A stretch of DNA of 64,000 nucleotides from an uncultured Prevotellaceae bacterium (lineage in GTDB: Bacteria; Bacteroidota; Bacteroidia; Bacteroidales; Muribaculaceae). The notes below the pieces were generated by a model, which was not told the DNA's origin, ran no database searches, and worked only from the letters and a program-made list of their open reading frames with translations. Location of the stretch: the NCBI GenBank assembly GCA_900318205.1, contig ONJS01000002.1, positions 82,689-146,688 of the forward strand, in the 5' to 3' direction. Both the position numbers and the translations under genes were made by a program. Shown one piece after another: positions 24,106 to 32,751 of the stretch (positions within the stretch are counted from its first letter, which is position 1; each line of letters starts with the position of its first letter).

Positions 24106-26559
24106 CTAGTTTGTCGAGAGCAGCAGATTGATGATGTAGGTTACATCACTGATGGTTACCTTGCCGTCGCCATTGATGTCAGCGGCATTTCCAGGAGTGT
24201 TATTGTTCAGCAGATTGCTGATCAGCGAAGTGACGTCGCTGATGGTCAGCTTGCCGTCACCGTTAACGTCGCCCTGAGTAGACCCCATGATGTAAATCAC
24301 GGCACCGGCGTCAGGAGCATACTCCCAATCATCGACAAAGGTGAATTCGGTATTGCGAAGGTGGATGGCGCAATACCCATTGACTACCTCAGGAACAATG
24401 ACTTTGAAGTAGAACAGGTCGCCGTCATTGCCCAAAAGGGGCTGGTTAGAGAAATTGTTGCCGAACACACGCACAACACTGTCATTGATCGCTGCCGACA
24501 TGATGTAGTTATCTTCGGTCAGTCGATCGGTCGGATAGATGTCATGATCGGTGTACCCGTTGAACTCATTGATATGGGTCGGGATGACAAAGCCACGAGG
24601 CAGATAGATGTCGGTATTGAACCAGGTTACAGGATCTCTGTTCACCAAACGCACAGGAATCAATACCGTATCACCCGGATGTACATAGATGTCGGGCATG
24701 GCAAAATAGTTGTCGGCTGTCTCGCTCTTCACGGTCAGTTCACATGTGGCACTCAAGTTGGTGCCGTCGGTTGTTGTGGCGGTGATTGTCGTCTTACCGA
24801 CACATACCGATGTTACCAGACCATTGTTGTCAACCGTGGCGACAGCAGGATTGCTAGACGTCCATTCCAGAGGCTTGTTGGCAGCATTGATAGGTGTTAC
24901 GGTGGCTTTCAGCTGTAAGGTCTTGCCTTCAATGATATCGGCTTCGGTCATGTCCAGCTCGATTGATGCTGATGGCTCAGCATCCATCTCTACAATATTG
25001 GCGAAATAAGGTCCCCAATTGGGGTCAGCCTGATAGAGTGATGAGGAGGCAAAGGGGACATGAAGTGTACGACCGTCATAGGTGTTAGGATATCGATAAA
25101 ATGCATCCTCTCCGACAGTGACCGATGAGGGATCTGAAATATAACTTTCTACATCTGTCAGATTGATGCAGAAGCAGAAGGCATCACGTCCGATCGAGGT
25201 GACTCCAGCAGGGATGTTAATGCGGGCTAGGCCTGTACAATTAAAGAATGCATTGTCCTGTATTGATGTTACCGTATTAGGAATAGTGGAATTCTGGCAG
25301 CCATAGAGTAGGGTGTTGGAAGCCGTTTCAATGATGGCATTACAGTTCTCACGGGAATCGTAAACCGGGTTTCCTTCACTGACAGAAAGGCTGGTCAGCG
25401 AGGGGCAGTCATTGAAAGCGTCTTGGCCAATGAATGTGACTGTGCTTGGAATTGCTATACCTGTCAATTCTTGGCAGTAATAGAAGGCAAGTTCATCGAT
25501 ACTGGTGACTGAGTTGCCAATGATGGCGGTCTTCAGTTTAACACAATTCATGAAAGCAAACATTCCAATGGTTTTAACGGTATTGGGGATGTTTATGCTG
25601 AGCAGACTGCTGCATTCATCAAAAGCAGATCTGCCGATGGTAGTAAGACCATCGTTAAGAGTGACACTCTTAAGATTCTCGCAGTCATCGAAAGCGTAGT
25701 CGCCAATGGTCTTGACCGAACTAGGGATGGATATGCTGCGTATGTCTTCAAGATCTGCAAATGCACCATAGCCGATAGCCTCGATTGTGTTGGGGATGAA
25801 TGTGTTTTTGCAAGCCATAACCATGGTATTGGTTGCTGTCTCGATGATGGCGCTGCAGTTTTCTCGCGAATCATAATTCGGATTTTCACTGCTTACGTCA
25901 ATATAAGTCAGCGCATTGCAATTATTGAACACCGACTTGCCAATAGATTTGACAGATTGCGGAATGAATACATCGCTCAGCCCGTCACAGGACTCAAAGG
26001 CAAAGTCGCCAATAGCAATGTCGGTATCAGGAAATGCAATGTACGTCAGGCCGCTGCATCCCAGGAATGCCATTTTTCCAATTGCAGAGACTGTATTGGG
26101 AATCTCCAGATACTTCACCTCGGTTCCATTTAAATAAAGATGGTGGGCGATGTGAAGCGGATTGGCATCTCCTGTCTCATAATTGATGCGGCACCAGGCT
26201 GCTAAATCAGTAATGTTTACTCTTGTCAAACTAGTACAGCCATTGAATGCATATCTGTAAACGTTTGTCACCGTAGCGGGAAAAGTAATACTGGTCAGTT
26301 CTGGGCAACTGTAAAAAGCAAATCCTTCAATGCTTGTAACCTGATAGGTCGTGCCATTATAAGCAACGGCAGCAGGAATTGTCACGTCACCAGTGTATTC
26401 ACCTTTAAACTGGTTATGAGATGTACCTTTATAGGTAACTGAAGCCTCATTTCCATTGATGTTGTAAAAGATGCCATCAATTTCAAAATCGTGAGCTAAT
26501 GCTGTGAGTGGCAGAAGAAATACCAACAGCAAGAATGATACTTTTGTCATTGTTTTCAT
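24106..26559 (-). CDS. BspA-like leucine-rich repeat protein with BIG2, cohesin-like and dockerin modules
   Basis: 817 residues. Signal peptide MKTMTKVSFLLLVFLLPLTALA. From about residue 30 to 510 there are BspA-type (LRR_5) repeats of about 23 residues, e.g. IGDYAFDDCENLKSVTL, interrupted twice by a YDSRENCNAIIETA insert. A BIG2 Ig-like domain lies at about 533-615, a cohesin-like module at about 620-755, and a dockerin pair at about 763-817 (DVNGDGKLTISDV, DINGDGKVTISDV). BspA-like proteins bind host matrix proteins or other bacteria; the extra modules suggest attachment to a surface scaffold. The promoter overlaps a perfect palindrome. Confidence 0.88.
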   Translation of the reverse strand: MKTMTKVSFLLLVFLLPLTALAHDFEIDGIFYNINGNEASVTYKGTSHNQFKGEYTGDVTIPAAVAYNGTTYQVTSIEGFAFYSCPELTSITFPATVTNVYRYAFNGCTSLTRVNITDLAAWCRINYETGDANPLHIAHHLYLNGTEVKYLEIPNTVSAIGKMAFLGCSGLTYIAFPDTDIAIGDFAFESCDGLSDVFIPQSVKSIGKSVFNNCNALTYIDVSSENPNYDSRENCSAIIETATNTMVMACKNTFIPNTIEAIGYGAFADLEDIRSISIPSSVKTIGDYAFDDCENLKSVTLNDGLTTIGRSAFDECSSLLSINIPNTVKTIGMFAFMNCVKLKTAIIGNSVTSIDELAFYYCQELTGIAIPSTVTFIGQDAFNDCPSLTSLSVSEGNPVYDSRENCNAIIETASNTLLYGCQNSTIPNTVTSIQDNAFFNCTGLARINIPAGVTSIGRDAFCFCINLTDVESYISDPSSVTVGEDAFYRYPNTYDGRTLHVPFASSSLYQADPNWGPYFANIVEMDAEPSASIELDMTEADIIEGKTLQLKATVTPINAANKPLEWTSSNPAVATVDNNGLVTSVCVGKTTITATTTDGTNLSATCELTVKSETADNYFAMPDIYVHPGDTVLIPVRLVNRDPVTWFNTDIYLPRGFVIPTHINEFNGYTDHDIYPTDRLTEDNYIMSAAINDSVVRVFGNNFSNQPLLGNDGDLFYFKVIVPEVVNGYCAIHLRNTEFTFVDDWEYAPDAGAVIYIMGSTQGDVNGDGKLTISDVTSLISNLLNNNTPGNAADINGDGKVTISDVTYIINLLLSTN

Positions 26560-26608
26560 AATTTCATAGGTTTTAAATGGGAAAAAAGTAAATAATCAGA
26601 GTAATGTG

Positions 26609-26640
26609 CAAATATACACATTATTCGGCAATAATGTGTA
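26609..26640 (-). promoter_or_regulatory. Promoter with abutting palindrome upstream of the BspA-like gene
   Basis: Minus-strand -7 box TATATTTG (plus 26609-26616) directly joins an 11-bp perfect inverted repeat TACACATTATT / AATAATGTGTA with a 4-bp spacer (26615-26640). The palindrome occupies the -10 to -35 space and is well placed to act as an operator. Confidence 0.6.
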
Positions 26641-26689
26641 ATATGATTGCAAAAAAAGAAGAATTGGAAATAAAGGGGTTGCTCCTTTT

Positions 26690-28594
26690 TTATTCCTTTG
26701 CGATGAGTTCAAGGAGTTGTCCGATGTCGGCAATGGTGATTTCGCTGTCATTGTTGACGTCGGCACGCTCATAGGATGTTGCATCATGGATTCCGCCAAG
26801 GATAATGTCGGTCAGTGCAGTCACGTCGCCAATGTTCACTTCCTTGTCGCCATTGATGTCGCCCATTGCCTGATAGGTTGCCAACAGGGCTTCACGGACG
26901 TAATCGGCTCGCTCTCTGAGCCACTGTGCCGCTGCCGTTGCCTGCTGGGCATAGTCGGTAGCGTCAAGCCCCGCCGCCTTATTGCTGGCGAATGAGGGCT
27001 GTGCATAGTTCAAATAGTCAGTGCAATAGTCGCAGAGTTCGTCCAGTCCGCCTCGGGTGATAAAATCCCTCAGGATTTCATACATGCGGTTTGCCACCTG
27101 CTGGTTGCCCCTCATGCGGCTGAAGATGTTGGAAGACGTCAAGATGGAGAAATAGTCACACTCGATGTTGTCCCTGAAGTAGCTCTCGCCGTGGTTGCCA
27201 TCGTAGCCGAACGCCCAGTCTAAATCCCAGGCGGGCCCGAAGCGCAGCCCGTTCTCCTCATCCAGTACGTTCTCATAGTAGCAGTAGGTGCTCTTGGGAT
27301 GGTACAGTTCCAGGTTGCAGATGAAATAGTTCGTCAGCAGGTAGCGCGCTAGCTCCTCAACCTCGACATGGCGGGTGATATCCTCGCCACCGACCACTGC
27401 AGCGACAAAGGCGTTGAACCGCTGCTTGATGTCGGCGAGCGTGAGCTGGGTGGTTCCTTCGGCAAACTCCGGTTCCTTGACGTTGACGGGCAGGCTCAAC
27501 GGCGAGGAACGGAACTTCTGGCCTGCGGGCTCGTCATAATAAGTGTCCAGCTCGAGCAGCGCGGCAACGGTCTCATCGTCGAGATCCACACTGTTGTTGG
27601 CAAGTCCCACTTTCTCGGTGAAGTTGTAACTGCCCTTGTAGGTGCCGTTGATATACAGGTCAACGGGGATGATGTGGTTGGGCGCAACGGTACCCATCAG
27701 GGCTGCCGCTTTCATGCCGATAGCGTTTGTCAACATCGAGCCCTTGAGCTTGTTGGCAAGCAATACCCAGTTCTTGCCCTTCTTCATGCCCAAGGGTTTC
27801 ACCTTGTCGGCAAACTTCAGGCGGTAGGGGTTCTTAGCGTTAGGGTCCGAAGACCAGGATGTGTTGCCACGTCCCCTGATCTGTACCGAGTCGGTCATCG
27901 AGGGGAAGACGCCCGCTCCGTCAATGATGATCTGGGCATCGACGTAGTATTTCTTGCTAGTGATGTTCACGCCGCCCACGGTGTTGATATCGATGCGTGG
28001 CACGGCAGTTGCCTGGTCGACCAGGTGATGGACCGTGACAGTGTATTTGGTGCCAAAGGGAACGAGCTCATAGCCGCCCGACGGTTGAGGCTCCAGGATA
28101 TAGCTGCCCAGATAGGCCACAGTATAGACCTGAGTGGAGTCAAACCTGAGGCGTGAGTGCCGGCTTACCTGCTCACGGTTGCCCACATAGGCCCTTGCCT
28201 CGTCGCTCGACAGGGTGAACGCTGCCGTCAGCCACTTGCCGATGCATGCTGCATCAACAATTATCGTATAACCGTCAATCACGCCTGTCGCGTCACTGAA
28301 CAGCTGGTCATTGTCCTTGCTCTTAAACGAGAAGGACTCGATCGTGGGCAGCGATTCCGACGGCTGCGCCCCAATGGATGCAACCTCGGCCAACGGATAG
28401 GTAAAGACCGTCCCGTCATAGGCAGTAAATGACAACTGGCCATTGGCAGTGGATTGGCGCTCCACACACGAGTCGGGAAAAACAAGGAGACGTCCGTCGG
28501 TCAGCGACACATAACTCGTTGCCATTGCCATCGTGGAAGACAGCAACAGCATTAAAGCGATAACGCAGGACTTATTGAGAATGCTTGTTTTCAT
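26690..28594 (-). CDS. CotH-kinase family protein with C-terminal dockerin
   Basis: 634 residues. Signal peptide at the N-terminus (SCVIALMLLLSSTMAMA). The central part is a CotH domain: RGRGNTSW near residue 238, PLGMKKGKNWVLLANK, and the active-site signature GPAWDLDWAFGY near 452. CotH of Bacillus phosphorylates spore coat proteins; secreted homologues with dockerins are known from cellulosome-forming Clostridia. Residues about 578-634 are a dockerin pair (DINGDKEVNIGDVTALTDII, DVNNDSEITIADI). Here it is presumably a surface protein kinase or structural partner; substrates are unknown. The BspA-like gene follows 130 bp later with its own promoter. Confidence 0.9.
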   Translation of the reverse strand: MKTSILNKSCVIALMLLLSSTMAMATSYVSLTDGRLLVFPDSCVERQSTANGQLSFTAYDGTVFTYPLAEVASIGAQPSESLPTIESFSFKSKDNDQLFSDATGVIDGYTIIVDAACIGKWLTAAFTLSSDEARAYVGNREQVSRHSRLRFDSTQVYTVAYLGSYILEPQPSGGYELVPFGTKYTVTVHHLVDQATAVPRIDINTVGGVNITSKKYYVDAQIIIDGAGVFPSMTDSVQIRGRGNTSWSSDPNAKNPYRLKFADKVKPLGMKKGKNWVLLANKLKGSMLTNAIGMKAAALMGTVAPNHIIPVDLYINGTYKGSYNFTEKVGLANNSVDLDDETVAALLELDTYYDEPAGQKFRSSPLSLPVNVKEPEFAEGTTQLTLADIKQRFNAFVAAVVGGEDITRHVEVEELARYLLTNYFICNLELYHPKSTYCYYENVLDEENGLRFGPAWDLDWAFGYDGNHGESYFRDNIECDYFSILTSSNIFSRMRGNQQVANRMYEILRDFITRGGLDELCDYCTDYLNYAQPSFASNKAAGLDATDYAQQATAAAQWLRERADYVREALLATYQAMGDINGDKEVNIGDVTALTDIILGGIHDATSYERADVNNDSEITIADIGQLLELIAKE

Positions 28595-28632
28595 AACTCT
28601 TTACGATAACGGTTGGACTGAAAGCACAATGG

Positions 28633-29265
28633 TCAGCGCTTGACACGGGCAGCGGTATGGAAGTGGGTAGCGTAGTAGTTCTGCCGTAGGTCATCAACCG
28701 CCACGCCGCGGGATGAGGAGGCATGGACGAACTTATGGTCCTTGAGATAGATGCCCACGTGAGAAACGTGGCCGTCACCGCTCGTGACGAAGAAAACCAG
28801 GTCGCCCTCGGTCAAGTCATCAAGGTCGATGGGCACACAGTTCTGTTCCAGCATCTTGGCAGAGTTGCGGTGCACCTTGATGCCATAGACCGCGAGATAG
28901 ACCTCCATGACCATGCCAGAGCAATCGGTGCCCTCGCCACAGGTGTGGTCGGCATAGACATAGGGAGTGCCCAGCCAACGCTTCAGTTCCTTGTACAGTT
29001 TCTTGTTGTCATGACGGCCCAGCTTGATGTCAAGGCGAGCCCACTCGTCGCTGACTAGGCCGTGCCCCTCCTGAGGAATGGGTTTCTTCTTCTCCTTGCC
29101 GGCAGTGGATGACTGGTCATCGCTGGGCGCGTTGCCACGGTTGCGGCGCTCGTGGTAGGGGCGATAGGAATGGGTGTTGTGGCTTGTACTGCGGCACGAT
29201 ACCACTGGCAGCGACAAGAGGATCGCCGCTGCCAGATACAGTATTCTTGTGCAGATTCTAGCCAT
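28633..29265 (-). CDS. NlpC/P60 (C40) cell-wall peptidase lipoprotein
   Basis: 210 residues from the ATG at 29265. Lipoprotein signal with lipobox PVVSC. After a polar linker, residues about 88-205 form an NlpC/P60 domain: GTPYVYADHTCGEGTDCSGMV with catalytic Cys115, SHVGIYL with the catalytic histidine, and KFVHASSSRGV. Such enzymes cut peptide bonds in peptidoglycan stems, usually between D-Glu and the diamino acid. It probably acts on the cell's own wall from the outer-membrane inner leaflet. It lies downstream of DUF5606 but has a possible promoter of its own. Confidence 0.93.
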   Translation of the reverse strand: MARICTRILYLAAAILLSLPVVSCRSTSHNTHSYRPYHERRNRGNAPSDDQSSTAGKEKKKPIPQEGHGLVSDEWARLDIKLGRHDNKKLYKELKRWLGTPYVYADHTCGEGTDCSGMVMEVYLAVYGIKVHRNSAKMLEQNCVPIDLDDLTEGDLVFFVTSGDGHVSHVGIYLKDHKFVHASSSRGVAVDDLRQNYYATHFHTAARVKR

Positions 29266-29312
29266 CAACTCGGGTAAAGATACAAGGGGTCTTGTATCCC
29301 AATAATTAATGA

Positions 29313-29750
29313 TTAGTCTTTATTCTCTTCGCTGGGCTCTTCGCTCTGGGGTTCTTCCTCCTTGGTGGCGAAGTCGGTGATGCCGGCGTTCATGAGGATG
29401 TTGTACCAGTTGATGATCTTCTTGATATCGCTGTTGTGTACACGGTCCTGATCCCAGTTCTCCAGCACGCTGCCCATGAACTCATGGAGCTTGTCGGGGC
29501 TGCTGTATTCCTTGGCGTCAACCGCCTTGTTATCAAATTTCTTGGCTGCGTTTTCCAGTACCTGGGCAAGAGGGGTGTCCTCGGTAGAGGTGAAAATGGA
29601 AATATCACCCAGTGACATCACGCGCTCACGTGAATGAACGGGGAAACGGTGAGCGTCGGTAAGGCCCTCGACCAGCAACATATTCTTGCCGTAGGAAACA
29701 AGTTTGTAAAGTCCGGGACGACCCGAAATAGATAAAATTTTCTTCAGCAT
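29313..29750 (-). CDS. DUF5606 family protein
   Basis: 145 residues. The N-terminal LKKILSISGRPGLYKLVSYG and MSLGDISIFT are hallmarks of this Bacteroidetes-restricted family. The C-terminal 20 residues are very acidic and Glu-rich. No catalytic motif, no signal peptide. It is the last gene of the nusB-yajC-ybbR-coaE unit, a position seen in other Bacteroidales. Function unknown. Confidence 0.9.
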   Translation of the reverse strand: MLKKILSISGRPGLYKLVSYGKNMLLVEGLTDAHRFPVHSRERVMSLGDISIFTSTEDTPLAQVLENAAKKFDNKAVDAKEYSSPDKLHEFMGSVLENWDQDRVHNSDIKKIINWYNILMNAGITDFATKEEEPQSEEPSEENKD

Positions 29751-29786
29751 AATGTGAATTTGGTAATGTTGATAATAAGTTATTGT

Positions 29787-30368
29787 TTATAAATGATTAA
29801 TCAATTGTGAGATTTGAGGCAGCAGCGCGTTGAGATTGTCATTGACAATGACATGCTCGCCTGGAGCCACCTCGTCCTCAGCCACCTGGGCTGCCATACG
29901 GTCCTTGACCTGCTGGGCCGTGAAGTTGTTGCGCGCTATCACGCGGTTGATGCGCACCTCATCGGGAGCCGTCACATGCCACACGTTGTCCACCAGACGG
30001 TCCAATGCCGCTGTGCGCAACAACGCTGTCTCGACAAAGGCGGCCTTAGCACCATGGTCGGCTTGTTCCCGTGCCCAGCGAAGCATATCCTGGGCGGTTG
30101 CAGGATGGACAATGGCATTGAGCCTTGCCAGGGCCTGCTTGTCGGCAAATGCCACCGCACTCAAGTGCTGCCGATTCAATGAACCGTCATCAAGATAGGT
30201 CTCGTTGCCGAAAGCCTCTATCAGTTGTTTGCGCACCTGGTCACTCTTGGTCATCAGTTCCCGGGCGCGCGAGTCACAATCATAGACCTCAAAGCCCATG
30301 ACCTTGACGATACCCGCGACAACACTCTTGCCGCTACCAATGCCACCAGTGATAGCGATTAACTCCAT
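29787..30368 (-). CDS. coaE: Dephospho-CoA kinase
   Basis: 193 residues. It phosphorylates the 3'-hydroxyl of dephospho-CoA, the last step of coenzyme A synthesis. The P-loop is ITGGIGSGKS at residues 5-14, followed by VYDCDSRARELM and the lid region RINRVIARNNFTAQQVKDRM. Length is normal. It starts 2 nt after the ybbR stop. The coaBC gene for earlier steps of the same pathway is also in this window (36118-37326). Confidence 0.96.
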   Translation of the reverse strand: MELIAITGGIGSGKSVVAGIVKVMGFEVYDCDSRARELMTKSDQVRKQLIEAFGNETYLDDGSLNRQHLSAVAFADKQALARLNAIVHPATAQDMLRWAREQADHGAKAAFVETALLRTAALDRLVDNVWHVTAPDEVRINRVIARNNFTAQQVKDRMAAQVAEDEVAPGEHVIVNDNLNALLPQISQLINHL

Positions 30369-30370
30369 GC

Positions 30371-31333
30371 TTAATGTTTCTCGATAATGTACTCTACGCT
30401 ATCGTTGGAGAACCTCACATCCTGGTAAGCGGCAGGCACTTCACCGATCATCACTTTGACCTTGTTGCTTGGCGAATTGAAGTCCACCGAGTTGTAGTCC
30501 ACGACGGCAGTGATGTCGGCATCCTCGGAAATGCGGCTCACTGGCGTGAGATACTTCACTTCCACGTCACTGGGGAAAAGCAGCATCTTCACTCCGGCAG
30601 GCGCATTGCGTACCGCAATCTTGACCGACTTGGTCTGCTGTTTCAGCTTCTCGATGGGAACAATGATGTCGATGGAACGCGGCTCGACGACGGCACCGTT
30701 GATGGGTGCAATCGTCACCCTGCGGCGCAAGGTATCGGTCAGGTTGAGTTCCTCGACATGATAGGTATAGACCTCATTGATTTCGCTCAATGTCTTGGCG
30801 TCACTGAAGACCAGCACCGAGTCCTGGCTCTGGATCAAAGCGCCATACTGCGTGTAGTCCTCACGAGGCTCAACCACAATATCGGTCTTGACAGGCACTT
30901 TCTTGCCGGGCAAGTCTGTAAACTTGATATTGATGGATTCGGGCAACACGCTCACGATAGTGGCCTGCTTGTTCAGCACCGACGCGAGCGCCTTTTTCAG
31001 GTGGCTCTGGTCGATCTTGAACGAACTGTTGCCGTCGCTGTAGTCCGACAAGCGAAGGGTGATCTTCGGGGACTTGTGGAACAGGTAGGAAAAGAAGCGG
31101 TAGCCGCGGTCCTTGACGGTGACCGTCAGTGTGTCGGGCACCTTGTTCAGCAGATGCACATTGTTGGGCTTGCTGATTTCTATAGGCACCTCGAGCTCGA
31201 GCTGGACGTCACTGTTAAACGTCAGGAAACTCCAGAAGATCGCCGAGATGACCACAAAAAACAGGTACAGGAGAATCGACCTTGTCCGTGGTGATTCCCT
31301 TAACCGTTCCCTTATGGTATCCAGCAACTTCAT
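30371..31333 (-). CDS. YbbR-like domain protein (CdaR-like)
   Basis: 320 residues. One membrane helix near the N-terminus (about 20-40, ILLYLFFVVISAIFWSFLTF) and an outside part of about 280 residues made of YbbR-like repeats, each with a PDTLTVTVKDRG-type core. In Firmicutes YbbR (CdaR) regulates the diadenylate cyclase; in Bacteroidetes the role is not known and no cyclase gene is adjacent. It lies between yajC and coaE, the usual Bacteroidales order. Confidence 0.88.
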   Translation of the reverse strand: MKLLDTIRERLRESPRTRSILLYLFFVVISAIFWSFLTFNSDVQLELEVPIEISKPNNVHLLNKVPDTLTVTVKDRGYRFFSYLFHKSPKITLRLSDYSDGNSSFKIDQSHLKKALASVLNKQATIVSVLPESINIKFTDLPGKKVPVKTDIVVEPREDYTQYGALIQSQDSVLVFSDAKTLSEINEVYTYHVEELNLTDTLRRRVTIAPINGAVVEPRSIDIIVPIEKLKQQTKSVKIAVRNAPAGVKMLLFPSDVEVKYLTPVSRISEDADITAVVDYNSVDFNSPSNKVKVMIGEVPAAYQDVRFSNDSVEYIIEKH

Positions 31334-31372
31334 GTTCTCCAGCCGATGACAGACTCTAAATGGGGAGGATGA

Positions 31373-31711
31373 TTACTTCTTGACGTCGGCACCAGCCTCG
31401 GCTACGTCCTGCATGGATTGGTAGATCGAATTCTTGTCAATCTTGATGCGGACGCCGTCGGCAATCTCGAGGATGACGGTATTATCTTTGACTTCGCGAA
31501 TGCGGCCGTAGATGCCACCAGCGGTCATCACCTTGTCACCGTTCCTGAGCGAGTCACGGAAGGCATTGATCTTCTTCTGCTTCTTCTGCTGCGGTGCAAT
31601 CATGAAAAAGTAGAAAATGGCAATAATCATCACGATCATGATGAGGCTCGAGAAGCCAAAGCCACCTTGGGGCGCACCACCTGCAGCCTGTAATAAAATC
31701 AAGTTAAGCAT
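31373..31711 (-). CDS. yajC: Preprotein translocase subunit YajC
   Basis: 112 residues. One membrane helix (FSSLIMIVMIIAIFYFFMI) followed by the conserved APQQKKQKKINAFRDSLRNGDKVMTAGGIYG and VILEIADGVRIKI. YajC associates with SecDF in the inner membrane and assists Sec-dependent export. A short Gln/Gly-rich N-terminus precedes the helix. It sits between nusB and ybbR. Confidence 0.96.
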   Translation of the reverse strand: MLNLILLQAAGGAPQGGFGFSSLIMIVMIIAIFYFFMIAPQQKKQKKINAFRDSLRNGDKVMTAGGIYGRIREVKDNTVILEIADGVRIKIDKNSIYQSMQDVAEAGADVKK

Positions 31712-31757
31712 AATGTTCAGTTTATAATAATATTAATAATGTGATTTCAACGATGGG

Positions 31758-32690
31758 TTAACGCTTGAAGATGGTACCGTCCTTAAGCAACCGGTTGACG
31801 GCATTGTTGAGGATGCCGTTGACAAACTTGCCGCTGGCGGGGGTGCTGAAATTCTTCGCCAACTCAATGTACTCGTTGAGCGTCACGGCAGTCGGGATCT
31901 TGTCAAAGGTGCGCACCTCGGCAAGGGCAGCACACATGATGATGCGGTCCATCAGCACGATGCGGTTCTTGTCCCAGCGGCTGCTCAGCACCAGCTCATC
32001 GATCAGGGCATTGTTCTCGGGCATCAGCGATACCGTTGCCGTGAACAGCTCCCGACCAAACTGGCTGTCCTCCTCGTCTTTGTACATGGGCAGGACGGCA
32101 TCCTCGGCACCGTCGGCAAGCCTGCGCAGGGTCTTGTTGACAAACTGCACCGTCATGTCCACATCGTCCTCGGTCCAGTACAGGGAGCGCTGCTCGATGG
32201 CGTCAGCCATATTCTCGTCAGGAACGATCACCTGCTTCATGAGTTGTTGCCACAGCAGGCAGTCGCCGGTCATGCTGTCGTCCTCGTCGGCCATATACTC
32301 CTGATACAGCTCGCTCTTGAGAATTTTGTCAAGCAGCAGGCGCTCGAGAATGGGATCATCATTCCAAGTCACGGTGTGCTCATCGGCAAACTGGCGCAAC
32401 TGCTCGTTGCCGGCAAGCACTGCAACCAGGCGATTGCCCGCAAACTTCATGTTCGGGTTCAAGTCTTCCTCGGTGGGCATATACTTGTTGCGCGCCTCAT
32501 CAAGACGCATTTCCTGTATATGGGTCAGCTCAACGGGCAAACGCAACAGATAATGGTACAGCTCATAGGTCTTGGCAAGACTTGATTCCAGGTCCTTCAA
32601 CGCAGTGGAAAGGCTGCGATCAGGCTTGGTCAGCATATAGGAGTACAGGTTCTGCACTACCTTCGTTCGGATTAATACGCGATTGATCAT
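31758..32690 (-). CDS. nusB: Transcription antitermination factor NusB, long Bacteroidetes form
   Basis: 310 residues from the ATG at 32690 (MINRVLIRTKVVQNLYSY...). This start follows a promoter whose -7 box is at 32712-32719; longer starts would lie at or before the transcript start. Only the C-terminal 130 or so residues match classical NusB (DKNRIVLMDRIIMCAALAEVRTFDKIPTAVTLNEYIELAKNF, then KFVNGILNNAV). The N-terminal extension is usual in Bacteroidetes. NusB with NusE/S10 binds boxA in rRNA leaders and prevents early termination. First gene of the nusB-yajC-ybbR-coaE-DUF5606 operon. Confidence 0.94.
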   Translation of the reverse strand: MINRVLIRTKVVQNLYSYMLTKPDRSLSTALKDLESSLAKTYELYHYLLRLPVELTHIQEMRLDEARNKYMPTEEDLNPNMKFAGNRLVAVLAGNEQLRQFADEHTVTWNDDPILERLLLDKILKSELYQEYMADEDDSMTGDCLLWQQLMKQVIVPDENMADAIEQRSLYWTEDDVDMTVQFVNKTLRRLADGAEDAVLPMYKDEEDSQFGRELFTATVSLMPENNALIDELVLSSRWDKNRIVLMDRIIMCAALAEVRTFDKIPTAVTLNEYIELAKNFSTPASGKFVNGILNNAVNRLLKDGTIFKR

Positions 32691-32711
32691 AATGGATTTC
32701 GTTTGAACTTG

Positions 32712-32742
32712 CAAAATTAGCGAAATTTGTCGAAATGAACAA
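32712..32742 (-). promoter_or_regulatory. Promoter of the nusB operon
   Basis: Minus strand: TTG, a 20-nt spacer, TAATTTTG (perfect -7). Located between rlmB and nusB. Confidence 0.7.
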
Positions 32743-32751
32743 GAAATAGCT

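Noticed and set aside
24106-28594. Transposon or integrative element carrying the dockerin genes
   Set aside because: No transposase, integrase, tRNA gene or flanking direct repeats are visible, and the dockerin genes are dispersed among housekeeping genes.
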